Assembly: GCF_000173735.1 (NCBI RefSeq)
Contig: NZ_ACCB01000040.1
Span: 1-38,951 of the forward strand
Origin: Yersinia aldovae ATCC 35236
GTDB taxonomy: Bacteria > Pseudomonadota > Gammaproteobacteria > Enterobacterales > Enterobacteriaceae
DNA length: 38,951 nucleotides
Direction of reading: 5' to 3'
Position numbers and translations under genes: made by a program. Below the pieces are notes generated by a model. That model was not told where the DNA came from, searched no databases, and saw only the letters and a list, made by a program, of their open reading frames with translations. Below are positions 26,999 to 34,232 of this stretch, one piece after another; the first letter of the stretch is position 1; each line of letters starts with the position of its first letter.

Positions 26999-27517
26999 AT
27001 GCCAACTCCGGCTTATATCTCAATCACAGGTAAAACTCAGGGCAATATTACTGCTGGTGCTTTCACTGCCGAATCGGTAGGAAATATCTTCGTTCAAGGT
27101 CATGAAGACCAAATGCTAGTTCAAGAGTTTGAGCATATCGTTACTGTGCCAACTGATCCTCAATCTGGGCAGCCTTCAGGTCAACGTGCGCATAAACCAT
27201 TACGTTTCACCGTTGCTTATAATAAAGCCGTTCCGTTGCTTTATAACGCCCTGGCATCTGGAGAAATGTTGCCAGAAGTTGAATTAAAATGGTATCGCAC
27301 CTCAATTGAAGGTAAGCAAGAACACTTCTTCACAACTAAATTAGAAGATGCCACCATTATCGATATCGACTGCAAAATGCCTCATTGTCAGGATTCAACA
27401 AAAGCTGAGTTTACACAATTAGTTCGTGTCTCTTTGGCATACCGTAAGATCAACTGGGAGCACACAACTGCCGGTACTTCTGGTGCCGATGATTGGCGTG
27501 CACCGATCGAAGCGTAA
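26999..27517 (+). CDS. hcp: Hcp (TssD) T6SS tube protein
   Basis: A 172-residue tube subunit whose hexamers stack inside the sheath and are exported. The sequence is close to V. cholerae Hcp as I recall it: GHEDQMLVQEFEHIVTVPTD, PQSGQPSGQRAHKPL, NKAVPLLYNALASGE, VELKWYRTSIEGKQEHFFTT and GTSGADDWRAPIEA. ATG 26999 follows AAGGA with 8 bases spacing. It is transcribed away from tssB, so it can be expressed separately from the apparatus. Confidence 0.98.
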   Translation: MPTPAYISITGKTQGNITAGAFTAESVGNIFVQGHEDQMLVQEFEHIVTVPTDPQSGQPSGQRAHKPLRFTVAYNKAVPLLYNALASGEMLPEVELKWYRTSIEGKQEHFFTTKLEDATIIDIDCKMPHCQDSTKAEFTQLVRVSLAYRKINWEHTTAGTSGADDWRAPIEA

Positions 27518-27525
27518 GCATATTT

Positions 27526-27564
27526 TATACCAGCGGCCAACTCTTAGTTGTGGCTGCTGGTATA
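27526..27564. terminator. Hairpin between convergent hcp and ABC-F genes
   Basis: TATACCAGC (27526-27534) pairs with GCTGGTATA (27556-27564). The stem continues imperfectly inward (GCCAAC with GTTGTGGC), giving about 15 pairs. It lies 9 bases after the hcp stop and 50 bases past the ABC-F stop, so it may serve both strands. No long U run follows on either strand. Confidence 0.5.
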
Positions 27565-27614
27565 GCGATAGCACCATCCAGACGAGCGAAGGCCGCATCC
27601 TTGCAGCCTGCGTC

Positions 27615-29339
27615 TTACGCCAACCCTAGCAGGGTATTTAGTTGTGTAATCTTCTGTTGCCACTGGCGCTGCAACTCTGGTTTCTGATGCCTGGGTTTAC
27701 GCGCCAGATCGCCTTCCAGCTTGCTTTCCAACGCCAATAGAGTCGCCAACAGACGTTCCTCTTCGCTTTCTACGAGCGTTATCGGTGCTGCTCTCAATAC
27801 TGCACTTGGGGGCGTTTCGGGTGCTGACTTATCCGCCAAAATAGCGTAAATCGGCGTCAGGTCATGCCACTCCTCCAGCCGTTGTTGATTGATTAACCAA
27901 AAACGATTACAACTTTGTTCAATCAAGATGCGGTCGTGGGAAACCAATAACACCGCGCCACTGAATGTCTTCAGCGTGTCAGCTAACTCTTCTTTGCCTT
28001 CCATATCAAGGTGATTGGTAGGTTCATCAAGCAACAATAACGAGTAGTTAGCCAGCGTCAAACCAATAAACAGTAATCGAGAACGCTCACCACCACTCAG
28101 AGTATGAACCTGCTGTTGATGACGCAAATAAGGGAATCCGGCCCCAATTAACGCTATTTTCCGCAGGCCTTCAGTGAGCGGCGCAAACGGAACCAACGCC
28201 TCGGCTAATGTGTCCTCATCACGCAGTTGTTGCAGGCTCTGATCGTAGTAGCCCACCCGCACTTTCGGATGGAACACCACGCTCGCTTCAGGCTGGTTGA
28301 ACGCCCGCCATAAGCAGTGCAGCAATGAGGATTTACCGCAGCCATTACGCCCAACCAATGCAATTCGATCGCCGCTTTTCACTCGCAGCTGATCCAACTC
28401 AAATAGCACCGGTGCCTGCGGCGCAGGCCGCACTCGCAACGCTGACAATGCCAGCACGCGATCAGCTGCTAAAACCTCGCCGTTTAGACGTAACCGCCAC
28501 TGGTTGCCCGCCGTGAGCTGAGTTTGCTCATCCTTAAGTCGATCGACCTGTTTCTCCATTTGTTTAGCCTTACGCGCTAACTTCTCGTTGTCATACACAC
28601 TGCCCCAGATAGCCAGCCGTTTGGCACTCTTTGCTACCCGATCAATTTCCTTTTGTTCGGCCTGATGGCGATGATTATCAGCGATATCTTTCTCCGCCAA
28701 TGCTTGCCGCGCCAGGGTGCAGGGCATACGGATGAACTGGAGACTTTTGTCACGCAAGACCCAGGTACAGTTGGTCACATGGTCCAGTAAGCTGCTGTCA
28801 TGTGAAACCAGCACAAAGCTGCCCGCCCACTCCAGCAGAAACTGCTCCAGCCAAAGCAACGTAGGTAAATCTAAATGGTTGCTGGGTTCATCCAGCAGCA
28901 GTAAATCAGGTTGGCGAATCAGCGCCCGGGCCAATAGCAGCCGGGTGTGCTGCCCTCCGCTCAAAGTACCGGCGGTTAACTCCCAAGCCGATTCATCAAA
29001 GCCCAGACTAACGAGCAAGACCTCAGCTTGCCAGCATTCGGGGGGATACAGGCTGTTTGGCAAATGATGAAATACCGCATCCAACAGGGTGCAACCCGCC
29101 AGTGCCGCGGGCAGATGTTGCTCAACCCGTGCCATCAGACATTGATTGGCGGTAGTGATAGTGCCTGAGGTGGCATACAAATCGCCGCTGAGGATTTTTA
29201 GCAGTGTGCTTTTGCCACTGCCGTTATGACCCATCAGGCCAATGCGGTCACCTTTTTTCAGGCCGAAAGAGAGGTCAGCCAGCAACGGGCCGAAAGTATT
29301 GTCGTAACAGACAGATTGTGCAGAAAGTAATGTGGTCAT
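27615..29339 (-). CDS. ABC-F family ATPase (ribosome-associated, no membrane domain)
   Basis: A 574-residue protein with two ATP-binding cassettes and no membrane segments, the ABC-F layout. Cassette 1 has Walker A GHNGSGKST (37-45), LSGGQ (126-130) and LLLLDEP (146-152). Cassette 2 has Walker A GRNGCGKS (330-337), LSGGE (414-418) and LLLLDEP (434-440). The interdomain linker (about 200-300) is highly charged and helical, as expected for the P-site tRNA-reaching region. ABC-F proteins act on the ribosome to relieve stalls or give antibiotic protection. It does not obviously match EttA, Uup, YheS or YbiT, so I leave it unnamed. The ribosome site before ATG 29339 is weak, and the upstream leader (29374-29533) suggests regulated expression. 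Confidence 0.88.
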   Translation of the reverse strand: MTTLLSAQSVCYDNTFGPLLADLSFGLKKGDRIGLMGHNGSGKSTLLKILSGDLYATSGTITTANQCLMARVEQHLPAALAGCTLLDAVFHHLPNSLYPPECWQAEVLLVSLGFDESAWELTAGTLSGGQHTRLLLARALIRQPDLLLLDEPSNHLDLPTLLWLEQFLLEWAGSFVLVSHDSSLLDHVTNCTWVLRDKSLQFIRMPCTLARQALAEKDIADNHRHQAEQKEIDRVAKSAKRLAIWGSVYDNEKLARKAKQMEKQVDRLKDEQTQLTAGNQWRLRLNGEVLAADRVLALSALRVRPAPQAPVLFELDQLRVKSGDRIALVGRNGCGKSSLLHCLWRAFNQPEASVVFHPKVRVGYYDQSLQQLRDEDTLAEALVPFAPLTEGLRKIALIGAGFPYLRHQQQVHTLSGGERSRLLFIGLTLANYSLLLLDEPTNHLDMEGKEELADTLKTFSGAVLLVSHDRILIEQSCNRFWLINQQRLEEWHDLTPIYAILADKSAPETPPSAVLRAAPITLVESEEERLLATLLALESKLEGDLARKPRHQKPELQRQWQQKITQLNTLLGLA

Positions 29340-29373
29340 GGCTTACTCAAGTTTTACAGGCATAGAAATGCCG

Positions 29374-29482
29374 ATCGTCAAAAAGACTGACGATAACCAG
29401 TAAGCTGGAGGGAAGTTCTCGGATTGTTAGTTAGCTTCGCTCAAGCAGGTTATCGCAGCACGATACCGGTAATGCTTGAGCA
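29374..29482 (-). promoter_or_regulatory. Candidate attenuator/RNA switch upstream of the ABC-F gene
   Basis: On the minus-strand RNA, CGATAACC (29455-29448, covering the leader stop codon) can pair with GGTATCG (29467-29461, one bulge) or, perfectly, with GGTTATCG (29398-29391). The first choice is extended by TGCTCAAGCA (29482-29473) pairing with TGCTTGAGCG (29447-29438) over at least 9 bp. The second choice would destroy a separate hairpin, ATCGTCA (29394-29388) with TGACGAT (29380-29374). These exclusive pairings over a leader ORF are the hallmark of ribosome-controlled attenuation. Confidence 0.55.
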
Positions 29483-29533
29483 ATCACGATCACTAAAGAC
29501 GAGTGAATAAAGAAATAATTCACGAGTCAACAT
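29450..29533 (-). CDS. 27-residue leader peptide upstream of the ABC-F gene
   Basis: A small ORF (ATG 29533, TAA 29452-29450) beginning MLTRELFLYSLVF and ending GIVLR. It has a perfect Shine-Dalgarno AAGGAGG (29545-29539) five bases before the ATG, stronger than that of the ABC-F gene itself. Its last third overlaps the switchable RNA stems. Antibiotic-inducible ABC-F genes in other bacteria are often preceded by such leader ORFs; the same role here is inference. I do not recognise the peptide. Confidence 0.55.
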   Translation of the reverse strand: MLTRELFLYSLVFSDRDCSSITGIVLR

Positions 29534-29572
29534 AGGAGCCTCCTTAAATAGTGTTGGTTAATGACTGAACAG

Positions 29573-29602
29573 ATCATATTGGGGTTTCTGCTATTGTGCC
29601 AG
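29573..29602 (-). promoter_or_regulatory. Candidate sigma70 promoter for the leader/ABC-F unit
   Basis: Minus-strand -35 CTGGCA (29602-29597) and -10 TATGAT (29578-29573) are 18 bases apart. The matches to consensus are 4/6 and 5/6. A start near 29566 would give a 5' leader of about 30 bases before the small ORF. Confidence 0.4.
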
Positions 29603-29640
29603 TTTCAGCGTTTGACTAAATCGTCAGACGTATCACGATA

Positions 29641-30033
29641 CTATTTACTTAACCTTTTTTGCAGAAAAGCGACTAATAACGCTACTGACCATCCTGAAAG
29701 CAACGTGCCAATTAACCCCTCAAAAGCCCCCACAAGCCTAAGTTGCGGCGGCAATAACAGATCGCCATAGCCGATAGTGGTATAGCTTGAAAGTGAGAAA
29801 TACAGTGCATCTTCGTAAGAAGTAAATGCTTCGCGATAGACATAAAATAACGAGAAAAGCACCGTTTCCGCAAAATGCATTAGCAACAACACGCAAAATA
29901 ATCTGGCTGGAACCGCCACTCCCGAATGAGACGCGTGGATATAAACGCGCCAAATTCTGGCACTTCCGACTGAGTGAAGAGCAACACAGAGGGAAGCTAA
30001 TAACAAAGAATAAAAGATATCCTGTATAATCAT
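29641..30033 (-). CDS. Small two-TM potassium-channel-like protein
   Basis: A 130-residue membrane protein with the potassium selectivity filter TIGYGD (86-91) in a pore loop. It has an N-terminal hydrophobic helix (about 5-23), a helix before the pore (about 44-65) and one after it (about 104-124). The filter argues for K+ permeation. There is no cytoplasmic RCK/TrkA domain, so how it would be gated is not visible. ATG 30033 is chosen because AAGG lies 8 bases upstream; GTG 30063 would add ten residues. It is upstream of the ABC-F unit on the same strand. Confidence 0.82.
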   Translation of the reverse strand: MIIQDIFYSLLLASLCVALHSVGSARIWRVYIHASHSGVAVPARLFCVLLLMHFAETVLFSLFYVYREAFTSYEDALYFSLSSYTTIGYGDLLLPPQLRLVGAFEGLIGTLLSGWSVALLVAFLQKRLSK

Positions 30034-30222
30034 ATCGTTAACCTTAGTTGCTTTCTGCACCACGGTACAAACTGGCCGTCAGTGCTTTTCTTTAAATTTA
30101 TTTTTTATATCAATCAGAATATCCCATTTATCTCTCCGTTGTTGGCATTCGCACACCCCGTATAAATCATCAACAGAATTGTGATAGTTTTGTGAACAAT
30201 CTCTAAAGATAAAATAATTAAA

Positions 30223-30250
30223 TTGACCTATCTACGCGGGTAGATACACT
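30223..30250 (+). promoter_or_regulatory. Promoter with palindromic operator in the spacer, upstream of the MHS transporter
   Basis: -35 TTGACC (30223-30228) and -10 TACACT (30245-30250) are 16 bases apart. The spacer is filled by TATCTACGCGGGTAGATA (30229-30246): 7-bp inverted arms, 16 of 18 positions symmetric, around a central CG. Even palindromes with a central CG are typical operators of LacI-family repressors, and such a regulator is encoded at 32062. A repressor bound here would block polymerase. Confidence 0.55.
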
Positions 30251-30355
30251 AAAAGAAAGGACCAACATTAACCTTTGCTAATGTTTACGCCTCCAACACC
30301 TCTTCACCGGTTGCTCCGGTTGTTGAGTGAGAGAGTAATAAACACACTGAGGTTA

Positions 30356-30400
30356 ATGCGTGAACATGATGCTTCAACACCAGGGGAAACTTTTAAATGA
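30356..30400 (+). CDS. Possible 14-residue upstream ORF coupled to the transporter start
   Basis: ATG 30356 after GAGG (3-base spacing) opens a 14-codon frame (MREHDASTPGETFK) whose TGA overlaps the transporter ATG as ATGA. It could couple translation of the transporter. The Shine-Dalgarno spacing is poor and the ORF may be chance. Confidence 0.2.
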   Translation: MREHDASTPGETFK

Positions 30401-31800
30401 CGTCACTGAATAGCGCTGAAACAGACAATGCTCCATCAGAGAGCATGGCTGCCGAAGAGCGTCTGGCTACGCCCGAAGGTCGTAAAGATTTTTGGCGCGC
30501 AACCTTTTCTTGTTGGCTGGGTACCGCTATGGAATATGCAGATTTTGCACTCTATGGTTTAGCCGCTGGCATTATATTTGGTGATGTATTCTTCCCTGAA
30601 GCAACACCTGCGATCGCCTTGTTATCCAGCTTTGCGACCTATTCTGTCGGTTTTATTGCTCGCCCCATTGGTGCGCTATTTTTTGGCAGACTAGGTGACC
30701 GCAAGGGCCGGAAAGTTGTCATGATAACCACCATCACCCTGATGGGGGCATCAACAACCCTGATTGGCCTGATCCCAAGTTACGCCTCCATTGGCTTGTG
30801 GGCTCCCGCCTGTCTGGCATTTTTACGCTTTATGCAAGGATTGGGCGCTGGCGCTGAACTCTCCGGCGGTGCGGTGATGCTGGGCGAGTATGCTCCGGCT
30901 AAAAAGCGCGGTCTGGTTTCATCAATCATCGCCTTAGGCTCTAACAGCGGTACACTACTGGCAGCGCTAGTCTGGCTGCTGGTATTGCAGATGGACAAAC
31001 AGAGCCTGCTTGACTGGGGCTGGCGTATTCCGTTCCTTTCCAGCATTTTAATCGCCGGTGCTGCACTGTTTATTCGCCGTCATATGCGTGAAAGCCCGGT
31101 ATTTGAGCGGCAAAAACGGGTACTGGAACAGCAGCGTCAACACGCTTTGGCGCTGGGTCGTGAACACGTAGCCGAAGTGGATAACCGCACCTTCTGGCAA
31201 CGCAGTAAGTCATTCTGGATCATGGTTGGCCTGCGTATCGGCGAAAATGGCCCCTCTTATTTGGCACAAGGCTTTATGATTGGTTACGTCGCCAAAGTGC
31301 TGATGGTAGATAAGTCAGTGCCTACAATGGCTGTATTCATTGCCTCCTGCCTTGGCTTCTTGATTATTCCATTATCCGGTTATCTATCTGACCGCTTTGG
31401 TCGCCGTATCACTTATCGCTGGTTCTGCCTGCTGTTGATTATCTATGCCTTCCCGGCCTTTATGTTACTGGAGACCCGCGAGCCAATTATTGTGATGGGG
31501 ACTATCATTATTGGTATGGGTCTGGCATCACTGGGCATCTTCGGGGTACAGGCAGCCTGGGGGGTCGAACTGTTTGGTGTGACTAACCGTTATACCAAGA
31601 TGGCCGTGGCAAAAGAGCTAGGCTCAATACTGTCCGGAGGCACTGCACCGCTGATGGCATCGGCCATGTTGACCTTCACCGGCCACTGGTGGCCTATCGC
31701 ACTGTATTTTGCAGGGATGGCAGCGATTGGGTTTGTTACGACCTTCTTCGCGCCAGAGACGCGTGGGCGTGACCTGAACTTACCGGAAGATGCGATTTAG
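30397..31800 (+). CDS. MFS transporter, metabolite:H+ symporter (MHS) family
   Basis: A 467-residue inner-membrane protein with the 12-helix MFS pattern. MHS features are visible: MEYADFALYG in helix 1 (about 45-54), the loop motif GRLGDRKGRK (97-106), GLGAGAELSGGAVMLGEYAP in the helix 4-5 region, and a second loop motif GYLSDRFGRR in the other half. MHS members import organic acids, osmolytes and other small metabolites with protons. The specific substrate cannot be read here. The nearby nucleoside hydrolase and LacI regulator hint at a nucleoside or sugar-related compound. The ribosome site is AGGGG about 10 bases before ATG 30397. The charged, non-hydrophobic N-terminus of about 30 residues is cytoplasmic. 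Confidence 0.88.
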   Translation: MTSLNSAETDNAPSESMAAEERLATPEGRKDFWRATFSCWLGTAMEYADFALYGLAAGIIFGDVFFPEATPAIALLSSFATYSVGFIARPIGALFFGRLGDRKGRKVVMITTITLMGASTTLIGLIPSYASIGLWAPACLAFLRFMQGLGAGAELSGGAVMLGEYAPAKKRGLVSSIIALGSNSGTLLAALVWLLVLQMDKQSLLDWGWRIPFLSSILIAGAALFIRRHMRESPVFERQKRVLEQQRQHALALGREHVAEVDNRTFWQRSKSFWIMVGLRIGENGPSYLAQGFMIGYVAKVLMVDKSVPTMAVFIASCLGFLIIPLSGYLSDRFGRRITYRWFCLLLIIYAFPAFMLLETREPIIVMGTIIIGMGLASLGIFGVQAAWGVELFGVTNRYTKMAVAKELGSILSGGTAPLMASAMLTFTGHWWPIALYFAGMAAIGFVTTFFAPETRGRDLNLPEDAI

Positions 31801-31854
31801 TACCGAAAGCGCCGGTTGATACTCTACATAAATCAAGTTGCAGTAAGTCAGAAA

Positions 31855-31877
31855 CAAACCGGTCAATGGCCGGTTTG
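31855..31877. terminator. Inverted repeat after the MHS transporter gene
   Basis: CAAACCGG / CCGGTTTG, 8-bp arms with a 7-base loop, starts 54 bases after the stop at 31800. There is no U run, so termination would be weak or Rho-assisted. The rest of the 261-base gap to the LacI-type gene shows no clear gene. Confidence 0.4.
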
Positions 31878-32061
31878 AGCAGTATTTATGTCGCATCATC
31901 GGGTGATAAAACGGCTTAGCAGCGAGGGCGGTGTAGCCAACGCTCCGCCAGCTTGAAGTATAATAAGTCTTGTAAAGTGAATGCCTGTTATTCTCAGTAA
32001 AGTGAGATCTTACTGGAAATTTCCCTATGTATAGCCTCTATTTCAGGCATCTGAGGTCACC

Positions 32062-33093
32062 TTGTTAAAAAAGCAGCCCTATCGTATTACGCGCTCTGAT
32101 GTTGCACGAGAAGCTGGCACCTCTGTGGCAGTAGTGAGTTATGTCATCAATAATGGGCCGCGCCCGGTAGCCCAGGCAACCAAACAACGTGTACTGGATG
32201 CCATCAAAAAAATCGGTTATCGCCCTAATGGGATAGCCAGAGCGTTAGCATCTGGCACCACCCAAACCTATGGACTGGTAGTGCCAGACATCTCAAACCC
32301 ATTCATTTCTTCAATGGCTCATGCCCTGCAACGTGAAGCCTTTAGCCGTGGGCAAGTGCTGTTGTTAGGTGATGCGGGTGACTCTCGTCAGCGTGAACTC
32401 GAACTCATCAACAATTTGCTGCATCGCCAGGTGGATGGCTTGCTGTACACCAGTGTCGACCGACACCCTTATATTGAACTCATTCAGGCTTCTGGCACCC
32501 CGTTTGTGATGCTGGATAGAGTCGATCCTGCGTTAAAAATCAATACCATCCGTGTTGATGAGCGTGCCGCCGCTTTCCAGGCAACCCAACACTTGATTGA
32601 ACACGGGTATCGCGATATCGCCATTATTTGCGGTCCGCTGGATATGCTTAATACTCAGGATAGGGTCAATGGTTGGCGCGATGCCTTGCAACAGGCAGAT
32701 TTAGCCATACATAACGAGTGGATATTCTCCACCTCCTATACTCGCCCCGGTGGCTATCTGGCCGCGCAGCAGATGCTCAAAGGGCCATTGCCACAAGCCC
32801 TGTTTGCAACCAATGAATTACAGGCGTTTGGCTGTCTGCGGGCGATGGCAGAACACCATCTGAGCGCACCGCAAGATCTGGCGTTAGTGTGTTTTAACGG
32901 CACCATTGAATCTGAATATAACGTGCCCTCCCTGACAACAGTACGACAACCGGTAGATGCAATGGCGAAAATCGCTATCGACATGCTAAAAAACGGGGAT
33001 GGTACGCCGACAATTCGCGAATTCGATTTTTCGCTGCAAATCGGTGAATCCTGCGGCTGTTGCAGCAGTAAAAAGATTAACTTCCCAATATAA
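32062..33093 (+). CDS. LacI-family transcriptional regulator
   Basis: A 343-residue repressor with an N-terminal HTH (about residues 9-30, ITRSDVAREAGTSVAVVSYV) and hinge helix (NGIARALASG). A periplasmic-binding-type effector domain follows (YGLVVPDISNPFISSMAHAL through LTTVRQPVDAMAKIAIDML). The start is TTG at 32062, with GAGG about 7 bases upstream; no ATG or GTG upstream fits, and the next in-frame ATG would remove the HTH. The sequence ends ESCGCCSSKK, a Cys-rich tail. It probably controls the transporter (operator at 30229-30246) and the nucleoside hydrolase 12 bases downstream. The ligand is unknown, possibly a nucleoside or ribose derivative. Confidence 0.9.
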   Translation: MLKKQPYRITRSDVAREAGTSVAVVSYVINNGPRPVAQATKQRVLDAIKKIGYRPNGIARALASGTTQTYGLVVPDISNPFISSMAHALQREAFSRGQVLLLGDAGDSRQRELELINNLLHRQVDGLLYTSVDRHPYIELIQASGTPFVMLDRVDPALKINTIRVDERAAAFQATQHLIEHGYRDIAIICGPLDMLNTQDRVNGWRDALQQADLAIHNEWIFSTSYTRPGGYLAAQQMLKGPLPQALFATNELQAFGCLRAMAEHHLSAPQDLALVCFNGTIESEYNVPSLTTVRQPVDAMAKIAIDMLKNGDGTPTIREFDFSLQIGESCGCCSSKKINFPI

Positions 33094-33105
33094 AAAGATA
33101 AAAAT

Positions 33106-34089
33106 ATGCGTTTGATTATTGATTGTGACCCAGGAAATGGCGTGCCCGGCGCCAATATAGATGATGGCCTAGCATTGGCGCTTGCCATTGCAGCCCCGGA
33201 AATAGAGTTGGAATTGATCACTATCGTGGCGGGTAATACGCCCAGCGAGGTGGGATATTCTGTTGCCCATGATCTGGTGACCCGCCTAAGGCTGGACATC
33301 CCCATTCGACGCGGGGCCTCACGGGCGCTGGTCGAGCCTGCTGCGCCGTGGCGCGATAAACTGGATAACGGAGCCGCAAGGCTTGGGCTATCTGCACTTT
33401 GGCAACACGTCCCGACACCGCAAGTTATCAACACCAGCGCACCGTTGGCAGCTCATGCTATTGGTGAGTTAATCTGCAACAACCCCGGTGAAATCACCTT
33501 AGTTGCCATCGGCCCGTTAACCAATATCGCCCATGCAATGCAACTTTATCCGCAATTGGCATCATCGGTAGCCGAAATTGCCATCATGGGCGGCGTATTT
33601 AATGTCGATGGCTATCTTAAAGACACTAATTTTGGGATCGATCCCGAAGCGGCACATGTGGTTCTAACCAGCGGAGCCAATATCACGCTGGCCCCTTTAG
33701 ATGTCACCACTCAGACACAACTGCTCCATCAAGATTTGGAGCGCATTGCCCAAATTGACTCCCCTCTTAGCCGCTATTTAGTGGAAACAATCCGCCCGTG
33801 GATTGATTATTCGATACAAACCCGCAACCTGCCTGGCTGCTGGGTTCATGATGCCTTGGTGGTCGCTTGGTTGATCGATAAGAGTATAGTGACCATCACC
33901 CAGGACTATGTTGATGTCGTACTGGAAGGCGCACTAACTCGCGGTAGCACCTGGCGTTTCAGCCCAGAAAAGCTCCGTTTGGACGTGGGTATTCCGCCGC
34001 CGCAGGGAAAACCGGTCACCATACTGCAAACTGTTGATAATAAAAAACTCCTGGATATCCTTTATCACTCCCTGAGTTGTTATCATTAG
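33106..34089 (+). CDS. Nucleoside hydrolase (IunH/Rih family)
   Basis: A 327-residue enzyme that splits N-glycosidic bonds of nucleosides to base plus ribose, with a Ca2+-binding aspartate cluster. The N-terminal motif reads DCDPGNGVPGANIDDG (6-21), where classical members have the shorter DTDPGxDD, so about seven residues are inserted between the metal-binding Asp pairs. Other family marks are EITLVAIGPLTNIAHAM, IAIMGGVFN, NFGIDPEAAHVVL, and the catalytic-type His in CWVHDALVVAW. The protein is cytosolic. It is probably co-transcribed with the LacI-type gene. Substrate specificity (purine or pyrimidine) cannot be assigned. Confidence 0.9.
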   Translation: MRLIIDCDPGNGVPGANIDDGLALALAIAAPEIELELITIVAGNTPSEVGYSVAHDLVTRLRLDIPIRRGASRALVEPAAPWRDKLDNGAARLGLSALWQHVPTPQVINTSAPLAAHAIGELICNNPGEITLVAIGPLTNIAHAMQLYPQLASSVAEIAIMGGVFNVDGYLKDTNFGIDPEAAHVVLTSGANITLAPLDVTTQTQLLHQDLERIAQIDSPLSRYLVETIRPWIDYSIQTRNLPGCWVHDALVVAWLIDKSIVTITQDYVDVVLEGALTRGSTWRFSPEKLRLDVGIPPPQGKPVTILQTVDNKKLLDILYHSLSCYH

Positions 34090-34139
34090 TCTGGCTGAAC
34101 ACCTGTTAGGCAGGCATCAGCTATCATATCTATCCATCA

Positions 34140-34168
34140 TGGGGCTTTTTTGCTGTCGGGTAGCCCCA
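34140..34168. repeat. Inverted repeat between the nucleoside hydrolase gene and yjbB
   Basis: TGGGGCT / AGCCCCA, 7-bp arms with a 15-base loop that contains most of a T6 run. The T run is inside the loop, not after the stem, so it is not a standard terminator. It lies 51 bases after the hydrolase stop. Confidence 0.3.
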
Positions 34169-34232
34169 GCTTAAATAGGATCTGACTGACATCAGTGTAA
34201 GGCCGCAAGCCTCACCACAACTGAGATTAACT

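Noticed and set aside
34140-34168. Inverted repeat as a Rho-independent terminator for the nucleoside hydrolase
   Set aside because: The T run lies inside the loop and nothing U-rich follows the stem on either strand.
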